Source: Gammaproteobacteria bacterium
GTDB taxonomy: Bacteria > Pseudomonadota > Gammaproteobacteria > Xanthomonadales > Wenzhouxiangellaceae
NCBI GenBank assembly: GCA_021772985.1
Contig: JAJFKX010000025.1
Coordinates: 186,001-250,000, forward strand
Length of the DNA: 64,000 bases
Direction: 5' to 3'
Of this stretch, positions 10,104 to 19,993 are shown piece by piece (positions within the stretch are counted from its first letter, which is position 1; each line of letters begins with the position of its first letter). Position numbers and translations under genes: made by a program. Below the pieces are notes generated by a model, which ran no database searches, was not told where the DNA came from, and was given only the letters and a program-made list of their open reading frames with translations.

Positions 10104-11921
10104 TTAGATATTGATCATATTACCATTGACGATTCGAACTTTTTGACCACTAAACAGGGTCAGCTCAAAACCATCAAAAATTTCGTTATAGCTGCGGCTG
10201 TAATCTCTTAATACACCCAATGCCTGGGTTTCACCGATAAAATTACCACGGCCGTCGGAGCGCCAGTGCATCCCCGCTGCATCCCTCGCATGGGTAATAT
10301 TGGTGACTAGCTTATTCAATTCCCCACCTACCGTTAAGGTTCCGTTATACGCAACCAGTGAACCCCCGGATGCATTTGCCTGGACCGGATTGGGAATAAT
10401 AAAGTCTTCATTAAAGAACGCCTTCAACAAAGTCGCAGCGGCGGCCACAAAAGTCGAGTGCCCACCAGGATAGGCCGGATGTGCAGGCGAGCCTTCGGGA
10501 TACCCCATTGGCAGCAATGCTCGATTACGCTGACCTCCAACATTATTGGCAAGTACCCGCGCTAACGCCTCTGAATCGAGTAACTCCTGATTGATATCAT
10601 AATCTCGAAGGCCTCGCAGTTGAACATTAACCCGACCTGCGTAAACTTCCGGACGTAACCGGCGATGAGCTAACCACTTCTGATACCATGCCCCGGTTAA
10701 ACCAAGCCGTGGTCCATGGGAGACAATGTGGGTAATATCAGCTGGTCCAAAACTTGTAAACCCTGACTGTGTAGAGCTGTTGGCGCGGGTGTACGGGTTA
10801 TTCGGGCACAGTGCATCCTCACCGTAACCCAATAAAATAAAAGCCGCATACAAACCTGTTTGTACTGGAAAATCCACATGTACAAATTCACTTAAATCCC
10901 GCATTGAAGCAATATGCGTCGGTACGTTTTCAAACCGGGTTGAGGTGCTCGGTGGAACACCGTTCTGGATATTCAACCACGCATTGAACCGGGTCATAAA
11001 ATCATTTCTGGAGCCTTTGATAGGTGCCCTGTATCGCTGTCCGAACCGCGGCCTTCTGCCAGCTGCAATAGCACTCACGTCGCCGACTTCCAAGCGGCCA
11101 AAAGCAAATGGCTGAAGCAAGAACTGGCTAACGAATGGACCCGCTTCTGCGCCCGGCAGGGTACCTCGAAAAACCGTTTCCGGGGTAACCGTTCCACCAT
11201 CATTCAGGAAAATATCAGACCGCGAGAAGGCATTCAGATCAGTCGCCGCTGCAGCAATTTTATTATTGGTATCGTACTTCAGAAATGCTACATCCCGGGT
11301 TTGCGAATACCAATACAGCTCGCCCATTTCTGCTGCTGTTTCAGCACCGGCAAAAGCAGGTGCAGCCAACATCCGATTATCGTTGCCATCCACGCCAAAC
11401 AACTCAAACGAATAACCTGCTTGTGGACTGACCAGCCGCACCCGATCAGCGGCTCCTGGGTTACCTACGATTATGTTTTCAAAATCTACCGGATTGCCAC
11501 TGTCCAGCGCATTCAGGTATGAATTATAGGAAGCGGGCATAACTTCACCCACGTCATTGTGTTCCAGTGTTTTCGTAAAACTGCCACGGAAATCAGCATA
11601 TAAGCCTTCATCACCACTAACGGGCTGAATATCCGGCCCATTATTCAAAGTCAAATAGCTTTCAGCGGCATCTACACGCAGCTCAAAAGAGTCTATCCGG
11701 CGATCGGCTCGCGACGAGCCGAACACCGGATGCATACCTGAACCGCCCATCGCCGATGCACTGGTACTTACACCAGTGGAAGTCGCTGCCAACACCACGG
11801 CACTGGCTCCGCCGGCCAATACTTGACGGCGCTTAAAACTTAAACCGGATGAATCTTTATGCTTTAGTTCTGCAGGGTCTGCAGCTGAAGAAATTTCCAT
11901 ATTGCTCTTGGTATTATCCAT
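10104..11921 (-). CDS. Vanadium-dependent haloperoxidase, Tat-exported
   Basis: The 605-residue protein begins with a polar stretch, then FKRRQVLAGG and a hydrophobic run rich in Ala (to about residue 58), which reads as a twin-arginine signal. The C-terminal half carries the vanadate/phosphate pocket shared by vanadium haloperoxidases and PAP2 phosphatases. Its parts are K-x7-RP near residue 410 (KWLAHRRLRP), PAYPGGHSTF near 478 with the active-site His, and R-x5-H-x3-D near 549 (RDAAGMHWRSD). Such enzymes oxidise halides with hydrogen peroxide. The usual Ser of the SGH motif is Gly here, a change that may alter halide preference. The gene stands alone; the tatABC genes for its export are at 24164-25511. 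A non-specific acid phosphatase role is less likely given length and export signal. Confidence 0.85.
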   Translation of the reverse strand: MDNTKSNMEISSAADPAELKHKDSSGLSFKRRQVLAGGASAVVLAATSTGVSTSASAMGGSGMHPVFGSSRADRRIDSFELRVDAAESYLTLNNGPDIQPVSGDEGLYADFRGSFTKTLEHNDVGEVMPASYNSYLNALDSGNPVDFENIIVGNPGAADRVRLVSPQAGYSFELFGVDGNDNRMLAAPAFAGAETAAEMGELYWYSQTRDVAFLKYDTNNKIAAAATDLNAFSRSDIFLNDGGTVTPETVFRGTLPGAEAGPFVSQFLLQPFAFGRLEVGDVSAIAAGRRPRFGQRYRAPIKGSRNDFMTRFNAWLNIQNGVPPSTSTRFENVPTHIASMRDLSEFVHVDFPVQTGLYAAFILLGYGEDALCPNNPYTRANSSTQSGFTSFGPADITHIVSHGPRLGLTGAWYQKWLAHRRLRPEVYAGRVNVQLRGLRDYDINQELLDSEALARVLANNVGGQRNRALLPMGYPEGSPAHPAYPGGHSTFVAAAATLLKAFFNEDFIIPNPVQANASGGSLVAYNGTLTVGGELNKLVTNITHARDAAGMHWRSDGRGNFIGETQALGVLRDYSRSYNEIFDGFELTLFSGQKVRIVNGNMINI

Positions 11922-12209
11922 AATTACCTCTACTTTAATTGTTTTTATTTTTCATACCCTTGGCTTTCCAATGCTTTCCGTCAGGCAGCATTTCCAGCTG
12001 TAGATAGAAATCTGTTCCACGCGTTATGAAGCGAGACAATCGTCTTATAAGGTGAAATCAGATCGGTGAAACTACCACAAGCATTGTTTGCATCTTGTTA
12101 TGGATTTGTTGCAGTGCTATTAAGCCATACATTGATCAACGTATAGGTTGCTCAGATTATAGTTATCAGGAACCCCTGATCAGAGGTTCCTGAAGCATAG
12201 GTTTACCTA

Positions 12210-13337
12210 TCACCTGATATCTGCGGTCGCTTGTCCGATAATCTGAATGGATTGACCAGGCTGCAAGCGTTCAGCGCCACGTAGCACTATTTCATCTCCT
12301 GCCTGCAAACCGCCCCCCAATACCTCTACCAGGTTACCCAAACCCATACCAGTCTGCACATCTACTTGCTCAACGTTATGTTCGTCGATCAACCTGTAAA
12401 CAAACTGGCGGTCTCCACGCAATACCAGAGCGTCCCTGGGGATGGTAACTTCCGGCACATAACTGTGCTCCGGTAATGCTACTTGCACCGGGCTACCGAT
12501 TCGCCATATTGGGTCATGAGCATGGACGCGCATTTCAAACATCCGGGAGCTTTCATCAGCAACCTGGGTAATCACTTTGATGTCTTCATAGCCTTCACTA
12601 TCATCACCACGCATTGCGATCTGCATACCTGGATCAACATTGCCCGCCATGTTTAATGGCACCTGTACCCGGACTTCGCGATTGACAATATCAACCAATC
12701 TTGCAATTTCTGCGCCTATTGTGACGTGCTCACCCATCTGGACCATCCGGCTGACCAATTGCCCGCTGAAAGGCGCCGATACCTTGGCACGATCAAGCTG
12801 CAGTTCTGTTTGCTGCAGTTGAATAATGGCTTGTGCTAATTGCTGGCGTACCACTTCAGCCTGTGAGCGGGTTTCTTCCAACTGGCTGGCGGCAACGCGA
12901 TTGTTACTACTCAAACTTTCCTGTCGCTGAACCTGACTATCCTGATAGGTCAGCTGTGATTTCAGGCTGTTGATTTGACTTTGATGGTTTTCCCGTTGCA
13001 ATTGCAACTCCCGATCATCCAATTGCGCAATCGGTTCACCTGCTTCTATCATGCTGCCGATTTCCGCAACCCAAATCACTCGTCCGCTTTGTTCAGCGGC
13101 AATCCGTGCATCATGACTGCTGATCACTGTGCCCGGTAACCACTGGCTGGCTGCCTGCTCACCGGATACTGCAGTAGTGGTTGTCACCAGTGCTGGAGGT
13201 GGTCCCTGTTGCGTATCGCCCTGTTGATCGCTTTGGGCAACACCATCTCCTGTAAAGACCCAGATCAATGCGCCACTCAACAAGACAAATCCGCCAATTG
13301 CTGAAACTGTGAAAATCGTTTTTTTATGCTCTGACAT
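12210..13337 (-). CDS. RND efflux periplasmic adaptor (membrane fusion protein)
   Basis: The protein of about 375 residues has an N-terminal membrane anchor (about residues 8-30) without a lipobox Cys. A biotinyl-lipoyl half-motif follows near residue 80 (RIAAEQSGRVIWV), then a helical hairpin of about residues 105-170 rich in Gln, the second lipoyl half (KVSAPFSGQLVSRMVQ) and beta-barrel and membrane-proximal domains. It links an inner-membrane RND pump to an outer-membrane channel. It lies 15 to 21 bases after the pump gene, reversing the usual adaptor-first order. ATG 13337 is chosen because AGGA sits seven bases before it; ATG 13343 is the alternative. Confidence 0.88.
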   Translation of the reverse strand: MSEHKKTIFTVSAIGGFVLLSGALIWVFTGDGVAQSDQQGDTQQGPPPALVTTTTAVSGEQAASQWLPGTVISSHDARIAAEQSGRVIWVAEIGSMIEAGEPIAQLDDRELQLQRENHQSQINSLKSQLTYQDSQVQRQESLSSNNRVAASQLEETRSQAEVVRQQLAQAIIQLQQTELQLDRAKVSAPFSGQLVSRMVQMGEHVTIGAEIARLVDIVNREVRVQVPLNMAGNVDPGMQIAMRGDDSEGYEDIKVITQVADESSRMFEMRVHAHDPIWRIGSPVQVALPEHSYVPEVTIPRDALVLRGDRQFVYRLIDEHNVEQVDVQTGMGLGNLVEVLGGGLQAGDEIVLRGAERLQPGQSIQIIGQATADIR

Positions 13338-13358
13338 GTTCATATCCTATATCTGCTA

Positions 13359-16300
13359 TCAGGCGACGGATTCAAGTAATGGTGATGTTTGTGCAGTCGT
13401 CTGTTCTACTTGTTTAGCTTTGCCCAAGCGCAACAGACTGGGTAACAGCAACAATGTAAATACCAAACTGCAGGCCATGCCACCAACAATGGAAGTTGCC
13501 AGACCTCGGTAAATTACACTGCCCTCGGCTGGCAGCAACAATAATGGCAGCATGCCGAAAATGCTGGTCAAAGTACTCATGAAAATCGGCCGCAGGCGTA
13601 AGCGCAAGGCTTGCTCAACCGCAGCATCACGGCTTAATCCTTCACGTTCAGCTCGGCGTGTCTGATCTACCAGTAAAATAGCGTTATTAACCACCAATCC
13701 CAACAAAATGATGAAGCCGATCATGGTCAGCAAATCCATTGGTTGGAAACTGAAAATATTCAATAATCGCAGCGCCACGACTCCTCCAACGGTTGCCAGC
13801 GGAATGGTCAACACCACCAGCAAGCTGTCTTTTAGAGAACGGAACAGACCTGACATAAGCAGGAATAGAATTCCCAGCGCCATTAAAAAGTTGCGCCCCA
13901 TGGTGCCGATTGCTACTTGTAAACTGTCGGCACTACCGCCGTATATGAGCGCACCATCAGCAGGTAGGGCTTGCCGGATACCCGGCTCCACCTGTGATTG
14001 AATGGTTGCGACTGCCGACTCCAGGGAAACGTTTTCCGGCGGGCTTAGCGACACTGTTATGGTTCGCCGACCGGCAACCCGACGGATTTGGCCCGGACCA
14101 GTGGTATTGATAACCTCAACCAGATTACCCAGCGTGGTCAAATTATTCGTACCGGTTTGGTTCCCCCCTGCTACTGGATTAATAACCGGCATGCTGGCCA
14201 GCTCTTCCGGGGTATCCCAGCCGCCGACCCGCATAATGATGTCCATTCGCCGCTCACCATCAAAATGTTCACCCAGCCATTGGCCATTACCAAAGCTGCG
14301 GATCAGTGATGCTACACCAGGACGGTCCCAACCGGATTCCACAATACGCTCATCACGCGGTAACAATCTGATTTCCGGTTGCCCGCCCTCAATACTAGGG
14401 AACATTTGCACATTCGCTCCCGGGAAGGTTTGTTGTAATAATTCCCGGGTACGCTGAGCTGCAACACCTAATGCTTCTGGATCAACAGATTGCAGATGTA
14501 AAGCGATGTCCCGGCCATTACCAAACCCACCGAACAAATTGCCCTGTGCAGCGAACCCTTGGAAATCTGGAATTCCTGCCAGAATTTCCTCACGCACAAT
14601 GGTCTCCAGTTCTTGAACACGGCTTTGATCCTGGACTCGCGCGCCTATTGTTCCACCACCAGGCCAGATAATCACATAATAATTTTTTAATGCTGGTTCT
14701 TTGGTCCCAGCCATATAGGGTGCAAGACGTTCGACAATGGGATTAACAACTTCAGCTTCAATGGTGTCAACAGTTGCACCAGGCGGCATATTCAGGAATG
14801 CATCGACCGCATCACGTTTCACCGGCGGCAGGTAGTCCAGCTGTGGCATTAACACCCATACCAATAATGCCGGACCGATAATCAGGCCGCCAATCAAACT
14901 CCAGCGTTTGGTGGGCGTTGCAGTCAGCTGCATCAAAAATTTGATGATATTTCGTGACCAACCCGGTTGCGTTGCATCACTTTGTTTATCGGTTAGCTGT
15001 TTGGGCTTTAACCAGGTGCCTGCCATCGCTGGTAACACGGTTAACGCAACAAACAATGAAATCACTACCGCAATTGCGATAGTCAAAGCCAGGTCAGCAA
15101 ACAATTGACCCTCGACATCCTGCAGAAATAATACCGGAATAAAAATCGCCACCGTGGTCGCGGTTGAAGCCAATAACGCGCCCTGTACCTGTTTTGTCCC
15201 TAACAATGCTGCACGCAACGGAACCTCCCCCTGCTCGCGGTGCCGGACAATATTTTCCGACACTACGATGGCTGCATCCAACACCATCCCGACAGCAAAC
15301 GCCAGACCTGCCAGAGAAATAACATTCAACGTACGGCCAGTTAAATACAATACCACCGCCGTTGCCAGCAGCGAGATCGGAATGGCGGTGGCAATGACTA
15401 TCGTGGCCCGGCGATCACGAAGGAACCACCACAAAACACCAATCGCCAGGATCACGCCCAATATTAAATTGGTAGAAACCATTGCCACCGCACGCTTAAT
15501 GAATACCGATGCATCAAATGATTGACGAATATCCAGGCCTGCTGCCTTAAGCGGACCTTCACGAATCAGATCAACTTCAGCCTTGACCCTTTCCAGGGAT
15601 GCCAGAGCATTGGCACCGTTAGCCTTTAACACCTGTATGCCAATGGCAGGGTTGCCGTTTTGAACAGTAAAACCCTGCCGTTTACCCCGGGCGACTTCTA
15701 TATCAGCGATATCACCCAAATGAACCGGGCTGCCATTGCGCCAATCCAAAACCATGCCACTGAGTTGCTCGGGACTGTAGCGCCCTTCAAAACGCAATGT
15801 GTATTGCCGGCGGCCAACATCAATAAAACCACCCGATACATCGTTGGCCCGACCAGCGCGAGCAGCTATTGTGGGAATGCTGATACCGTATTGTGCTGCA
15901 CGGTAAGGATCGATAGTGATCTGCAGTTCTTCATCGGCTCCAGCATTTATTTCTACCCCGGCGACCCCTTCAATCGCTTCCAATCGAGGCCGGATAGTAT
16001 CGATCAGGTATTGTTGATAGTCTTCTACCGGACCTTCTGTCCCAGGTAACAACTGTACAAAAAACCAGGTCAGTGACTCATTAGCACCGCCGCCACCGCC
16101 ACCCATGTTGACACGGGGTGGATCAGCATCGGCTGGCAGCGGTGGCAGGCGGTTCAAACGACCGATTACATCCATCAAGGTGGTTTGCATATCGGTTTCT
16201 AAAGTGAACTGCATATTGATCCAGGCACCACCATTGAAGGCATTGGCTTCCATGATTTCCATACCTGGTAAACCTTGCAGCACCGTTTCAATGGGTTCTA

Positions 16301-16490
16301 ATATCTGTGCTTCAATTTCCTTCGGTGAGGCTGCCCGCCAGTTGGCATTGATACTGATTTGCGGTCGTTCAATATTAGGAAACAATTGAACTGGTAAATC
16401 GCTCAAAGCGACCAAACCAAACAATACAACGATGGCGATTACAACGCCGATACCGGCAGGGTTTTTTAAAGCTGTCTCTGTCAGAGCCAC
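13359..16490 (-). CDS. RND-family multidrug efflux transporter, inner-membrane pump
   Basis: The protein has about 1043 residues, the usual length of AcrB-type pumps, with the duplicated pattern of one N-terminal transmembrane helix, a large periplasmic loop and five further helices in each half. The fourth helix reads AVGMVLDAAIVVSEN, keeping one acidic residue where AcrB has two. RND pumps exchange protons for exported drugs or lipophilic compounds. GTG 16490 is the preferred start because AAGGA lies seven bases upstream and it puts the protein in the family register (MALTETALKNP). The upstream TTG 16550 lacks such support. The adaptor gene follows, and no outer-membrane channel gene is present nearby, so a TolC encoded elsewhere must serve. 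Confidence 0.93.
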   Translation of the reverse strand: MALTETALKNPAGIGVVIAIVVLFGLVALSDLPVQLFPNIERPQISINANWRAASPKEIEAQILEPIETVLQGLPGMEIMEANAFNGGAWINMQFTLETDMQTTLMDVIGRLNRLPPLPADADPPRVNMGGGGGGANESLTWFFVQLLPGTEGPVEDYQQYLIDTIRPRLEAIEGVAGVEINAGADEELQITIDPYRAAQYGISIPTIAARAGRANDVSGGFIDVGRRQYTLRFEGRYSPEQLSGMVLDWRNGSPVHLGDIADIEVARGKRQGFTVQNGNPAIGIQVLKANGANALASLERVKAEVDLIREGPLKAAGLDIRQSFDASVFIKRAVAMVSTNLILGVILAIGVLWWFLRDRRATIVIATAIPISLLATAVVLYLTGRTLNVISLAGLAFAVGMVLDAAIVVSENIVRHREQGEVPLRAALLGTKQVQGALLASTATTVAIFIPVLFLQDVEGQLFADLALTIAIAVVISLFVALTVLPAMAGTWLKPKQLTDKQSDATQPGWSRNIIKFLMQLTATPTKRWSLIGGLIIGPALLVWVLMPQLDYLPPVKRDAVDAFLNMPPGATVDTIEAEVVNPIVERLAPYMAGTKEPALKNYYVIIWPGGGTIGARVQDQSRVQELETIVREEILAGIPDFQGFAAQGNLFGGFGNGRDIALHLQSVDPEALGVAAQRTRELLQQTFPGANVQMFPSIEGGQPEIRLLPRDERIVESGWDRPGVASLIRSFGNGQWLGEHFDGERRMDIIMRVGGWDTPEELASMPVINPVAGGNQTGTNNLTTLGNLVEVINTTGPGQIRRVAGRRTITVSLSPPENVSLESAVATIQSQVEPGIRQALPADGALIYGGSADSLQVAIGTMGRNFLMALGILFLLMSGLFRSLKDSLLVVLTIPLATVGGVVALRLLNIFSFQPMDLLTMIGFIILLGLVVNNAILLVDQTRRAEREGLSRDAAVEQALRLRLRPIFMSTLTSIFGMLPLLLLPAEGSVIYRGLATSIVGGMACSLVFTLLLLPSLLRLGKAKQVEQTTAQTSPLLESVA

Positions 16491-16738
16491 GACTGGATCC
16501 TTTGTTGTTTCCAGCTTAGATGCAGGAAAAAACAAAACGCTTAATGGCAAACGATAAAAAGCACGTCAAATGCGACTAAAGAACATCTTCGTAGAAAATA
16601 CTGCCAAACTAGGTGGTTATCAGGACATCCGTAGCCGGGTTATACACCCGGCATAATAATTTAATTGGGCTTTTTGAACGGGAACAAACTCAATAACAGC
16701 AGGCTATCAGCTCGGATAATCCTGCGCTGATCGCCAAC

Positions 16739-17164
16739 TTACGCAACCGATAGTCGTACTTCAATATTGTTGCGGGTTGCATTCGAGTAAGGGCAAACCT
16801 GATGCGCTGCCTGCACAAGGTTTTCGACCACTTGTTTATCCATACCAGGTGCATTGATCTTTAAATCCACCTCGATACCAAAACCAGCTGGAATCGGTCC
16901 AATTCCAACGGCGGAGTCAATCGACAAATCATCAGGTAAAGCAAGCTGTTGTTGCCGTGCAACAAATTTCATTGCGCCAATAAAACATGCCGCATATCCT
17001 GCTGCAAACAATTGCTCAGGGTTGGCCCCTTCGCCGCCTGCGCCACCCATCTCCCGGGGGGTGCTCAATTTTACATTCAAAGCTCCATCCGACGATTGAG
17101 CCTGACCATCACGGCCACCGGTAGCAGTGGCGTGAGCTGTATAAACCACATTATCTAATTGCAT
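16739..17164 (-). CDS. ohr: Ohr, organic hydroperoxide reductase (OsmC family)
   Basis: The 141-residue protein matches Ohr closely and keeps its catalytic set at the family positions: Arg18 (GGRDG), Glu50 (NPEQLF), Cys60 (YAACF) and Cys124 (VCPYS). Ohr reduces organic and fatty-acid hydroperoxides with these two cysteines, usually recharged by lipoylated proteins. It is cytosolic. AAGGAA lies eight bases before ATG 17164. In many bacteria a MarR-type OhrR regulator is encoded next to it, but none is seen here, so control is probably elsewhere. The downstream spacer has a GCCGGGT/ACCCGGC hairpin (16634-16652) without a T run. Confidence 0.93.
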   Translation of the reverse strand: MQLDNVVYTAHATATGGRDGQAQSSDGALNVKLSTPREMGGAGGEGANPEQLFAAGYAACFIGAMKFVARQQQLALPDDLSIDSAVGIGPIPAGFGIEVDLKINAPGMDKQVVENLVQAAHQVCPYSNATRNNIEVRLSVA

Positions 17165-17281
17165 AACTTATTCCTTTGCTAATTTGAATCACTGCAGCAA
17201 AACCCGGAATTCAGATCACGGACTTGTGTCCTGACCGGGTTTTATACAGCTTATCAGTGAATGGCTGCATTATCGGGCAGT

Positions 17282-17743
17282 CTAATGCACGTGCCCGTGC
17301 GCTATTTCTTCCGCACTAGCTTCGCGAACATTTTCAACGCAGACTGCAAAGTGCAAGCGCACACCTGCCAATGCATGATTGGCATCTATGGTTACTGTTT
17401 CATCTTCAATTGCAGTTACCATCACAGGTACTGTGCCGCGCTCTGTTTGTGCTTGCAACTGCATGCCCACTTGCAGATTCTCAATGCCTTGAAAAGCTGA
17501 CATTGGTACCTGTTGCACCGCCGCTTGCTGATGCTCGCCGTAACCATCCTTTGGCTCGACTACAACATCCAGTTTATCACCGGGGCTTTTACCTTCCAGT
17601 GCGGTTTCCAGACCACTGATAATGCCACCACTGCCTTGCAAAAAAGCCAATGGTTCCCGGCCATCGGAAGTATCCAGCGTTTCACCAGCATCGTTCTTCA
17701 GGGTGTAATGGATTTCAACAATAGTATTGTTTGCGATTTGCAT
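17282..17743 (-). CDS. FKBP-type peptidyl-prolyl isomerase, SlyD-like with short tail
   Basis: The 153-residue protein shows the SlyD fold: an FKBP half (IHYTLKNDAGETLDTS, PLAFLQGSGGIISGLE), an inserted IF chaperone domain at about residues 75-125, and the closing strand with NHALAG and LHFAVCV. Such proteins catalyse prolyl cis-trans isomerisation and act as folding chaperones in the cytosol. E. coli SlyD has about 196 residues and a metal-binding tail rich in His and Cys. Here the tail is only AHGHVH, so nickel handling is doubtful. It follows the Ohr gene start after 117 bases and is probably a separate unit. Confidence 0.9.
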   Translation of the reverse strand: MQIANNTIVEIHYTLKNDAGETLDTSDGREPLAFLQGSGGIISGLETALEGKSPGDKLDVVVEPKDGYGEHQQAAVQQVPMSAFQGIENLQVGMQLQAQTERGTVPVMVTAIEDETVTIDANHALAGVRLHFAVCVENVREASAEEIAHGHVH

Positions 17744-18001
17744 AAACTATCTCTGGCTGATTTTAATGTGTGGAATTTGTGCCGCTGACGGCAAAACTCA
17801 AGGAGCAATTAACAACACCTGCTGCACTCAAGCAGCTTAAATGGTATTCAGTGCATTTACACCCTTCAACTCAGGCATATAAATAACCAGCCAGGTACGA
17901 GCTTGAATGGCCCGGCTGTTATAAAGCTTTGACAATCTGTTTGCTTGATCTCACTGATGAGCTTTGCAAGCTTACCTCATCCGGCCGACAGGTTGCCGGT
18001 C

Positions 18002-18844
18002 TTATTGTTGTAACTGTTCCAGTTTATCCCGGTAATGGCGGCTCAATTTGACCTGTTTCCCGGTTTCCAATGTAAGAAAATACTCACCGTTGCTATGCGG
18101 TTCCAGGCTTTTAATACGCTGCACGTTAATCATTGTTGAGCGGTGCACACGCTGTAATATCGAAGGATCGGCATCGGCTTCAATTTTTTTCATGGTGGTG
18201 CGAACCACATGCGTTTCCTCATCAGTTTGAACACACATGTAATCACCCGCCGCCTCAATCCAGCGGATGTCTTCCTGGGCAATACGTAAAATTGTATGAC
18301 CATCTTTAAACACCAGCTTTTTAGGACGGACCAGCTTAGCCAGTTGTTCAGCCTGTTGCCTGGGATCACTCAACTCTGCCTCACGTTGGCCGGTCAACCG
18401 TGCCAGCAGCTGCCTCAATTGCTGTTGCTGTTCTGAGCGATGACGCTGCCTTAACATTTTGCGGGCGCGATCGATGGCCTCACGCAGACGTTCTTCTTCT
18501 ACAGGTTTCAGCAGATAATCCAATGCCTCTGCAGCAAATGCCTTGACTGCGTATTCGTCATACGCAGTGACAAAGATGATGTAGGGAATGCTGTTTAAGA
18601 GCCTTGGATCAGCACATAACGCGTCGACCACACCAAGACCATCAATTCCGGGCATCTGGATATCCATCAACACCACATCCGGCTTGTGCTCGGCAATACG
18701 TGCAAGTGCCTGCCTGCCATTCTCAGCCTCGCAGACTACTGTAATGCCTCTTACTTGAGCTAACCTGATCCGCAGACCTTGGCGTGCCAACGGTTCATCG
18801 TCAACCAGCATTAAACGTAAGTTCTTGTGCTCCTCATTATGCAT
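18002..18844 (-). CDS. LytTR-family response regulator
   Basis: The 280-residue protein has a receiver domain (about residues 8-125) with the acidic pair Asp15-Asp16, phosphoacceptor Asp61 (VVLMDIQMPG) and the Lys of LLKPVEE. A helical linker rich in Gln and Arg follows, then a C-terminal LytTR DNA-binding domain (about residues 175-278), with RWIEAAGDYMCV and RVHRSTMINV. LytTR proteins bind DNA through beta strands rather than a helix-turn-helix. It lies 21 bases after the LytS-type kinase gene and is its partner. It resembles AlgR and YehT/BtsR types. Its targets are unknown, though the flanking antiporter is a natural candidate. Confidence 0.92.
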   Translation of the reverse strand: MHNEEHKNLRLMLVDDEPLARQGLRIRLAQVRGITVVCEAENGRQALARIAEHKPDVVLMDIQMPGIDGLGVVDALCADPRLLNSIPYIIFVTAYDEYAVKAFAAEALDYLLKPVEEERLREAIDRARKMLRQRHRSEQQQQLRQLLARLTGQREAELSDPRQQAEQLAKLVRPKKLVFKDGHTILRIAQEDIRWIEAAGDYMCVQTDEETHVVRTTMKKIEADADPSILQRVHRSTMINVQRIKSLEPHSNGEYFLTLETGKQVKLSRHYRDKLEQLQQ

Positions 18845-18865
18845 AGATCATTACTCAACCATTGT

Positions 18866-19936
18866 TTACCGCTCATACGGAATTTTTAAACATACTCTGA
18901 CACCAGCAGGTTCTTGATTAATCACCTCAAAACTCTGCTGGTCGCCATACAACACCTGTAAACGTCCGCGTGTATTGGTTAAACCCACACCAATACCTGG
19001 TTGTGGCTGGCTGCTGATAGCACTGCGGTCAATACCAGGCCCATCATCGGCAACGCAAAGCCGTAATTGTCCCGCATCAGTTACCTCGGCACTGATCCGT
19101 ACTTCACCACCGGCTTCACTTGGTGCAATGGCATATTTGATGGCATTTTCGATCAATGGTTGCAATAACATGCAAGGCACCAATGCCGGCTTGGCGGCAT
19201 CTTCAATTTCCCAATCGATTTTCAAACGCTTACCCAAACGCAATTGCTCAATGGCCAGATATTGTTGCAATGCTTCGAGTTCCTGTTTCAGTGGTAACTT
19301 TTGCATCGGTTCCATTTCCAGGGTGTGCCGCAAAAACCTGCTCAATTTGGTAACCATCTTGTTAGCAATTTGCATCTCTCCCGCCAGTACCAGCGTTGAA
19401 ATGGCATTAAGCGTGTTGAACAAGAAATGTGGGTTCAATTGGTAACGCAACATCTTTAATTGCGCCTCATGGGCCATACTGGTCGCTTCCAGTAATTGCT
19501 GCCGTTGCTGCTGTACTTTGCGGTAATATTTGATGCCGAAATACAAACCCGACCAGGTCAGCATGACATACCAGGAAAGCGTGAACTCCTTAAATGCATG
19601 CCACCACGCATTCAATTGCCAATCGCTGGGATACAGGTTGATATACGCCAACACCCTGCTGGCTTCAAAAATCACCCCAATCAATAACGATGCAATCCCT
19701 GCTAATAACAATATCTGCTGTGGCGGTCGGTTCCAGATCCATTGATAAAATTGTCGCAAAAACAGCGTCAACACAAAACCGCTAACGGCATACACCAGAC
19801 TGGGGAAAATATAAATCAGCAACTTTTCATGCACTAATCCCTGCATGAAGTTCATCAATGCATAACCAGTCCAACCGCCGATTTGCAACAGCCAGAACAA
19901 CGGAGTGCGTTGGGTTATTGTGTGCCAGGAAACCAT
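18866..19936 (-). CDS. LytS/AlgZ-type sensor histidine kinase
   Basis: The 356-residue protein has four predicted membrane helices in residues 13-135 with short loops, a coiled linker, and a His_kinase domain with the signature QLNPHFLFNTLN, where His170 is the expected phosphorylation site. A HATPase domain follows (LLQPLIENAIKYA, VADDGPGID, GVGLTNTRGRL). There is no large periplasmic sensor domain, so the stimulus is probably membrane-related or a partner protein. It is co-transcribed with the LytTR regulator downstream. A hairpin in the 56-base spacer from the antiporter gene (19976-19993) may reduce read-through. Confidence 0.9.
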   Translation of the reverse strand: MVSWHTITQRTPLFWLLQIGGWTGYALMNFMQGLVHEKLLIYIFPSLVYAVSGFVLTLFLRQFYQWIWNRPPQQILLLAGIASLLIGVIFEASRVLAYINLYPSDWQLNAWWHAFKEFTLSWYVMLTWSGLYFGIKYYRKVQQQRQQLLEATSMAHEAQLKMLRYQLNPHFLFNTLNAISTLVLAGEMQIANKMVTKLSRFLRHTLEMEPMQKLPLKQELEALQQYLAIEQLRLGKRLKIDWEIEDAAKPALVPCMLLQPLIENAIKYAIAPSEAGGEVRISAEVTDAGQLRLCVADDGPGIDRSAISSQPQPGIGVGLTNTRGRLQVLYGDQQSFEVINQEPAGVRVCLKIPYER

Positions 19937-19975
19937 GTAATCAGGTTACCGTATCGTGCAAAGCTGCTGGGTTAT

Positions 19976-19993
19976 ACCGACTTGTAAGTCGGT
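19976..19993 (-). other. Hairpin between antiporter and kinase genes
   Basis: ACCGACTT and AAGTCGGT flank a GT spacer, giving an 18-base inverted repeat that touches the antiporter stop codon. No T run follows on the minus strand, so it may be an RNA stability or attenuation element rather than a full terminator. Confidence 0.35.

Noticed and set aside
16634-16652. Terminator after ohr
   Set aside because: GCCGGGT/ACCCGGC is a good stem, but no T run follows on the minus strand, so I leave it only as a note in the ohr entry.
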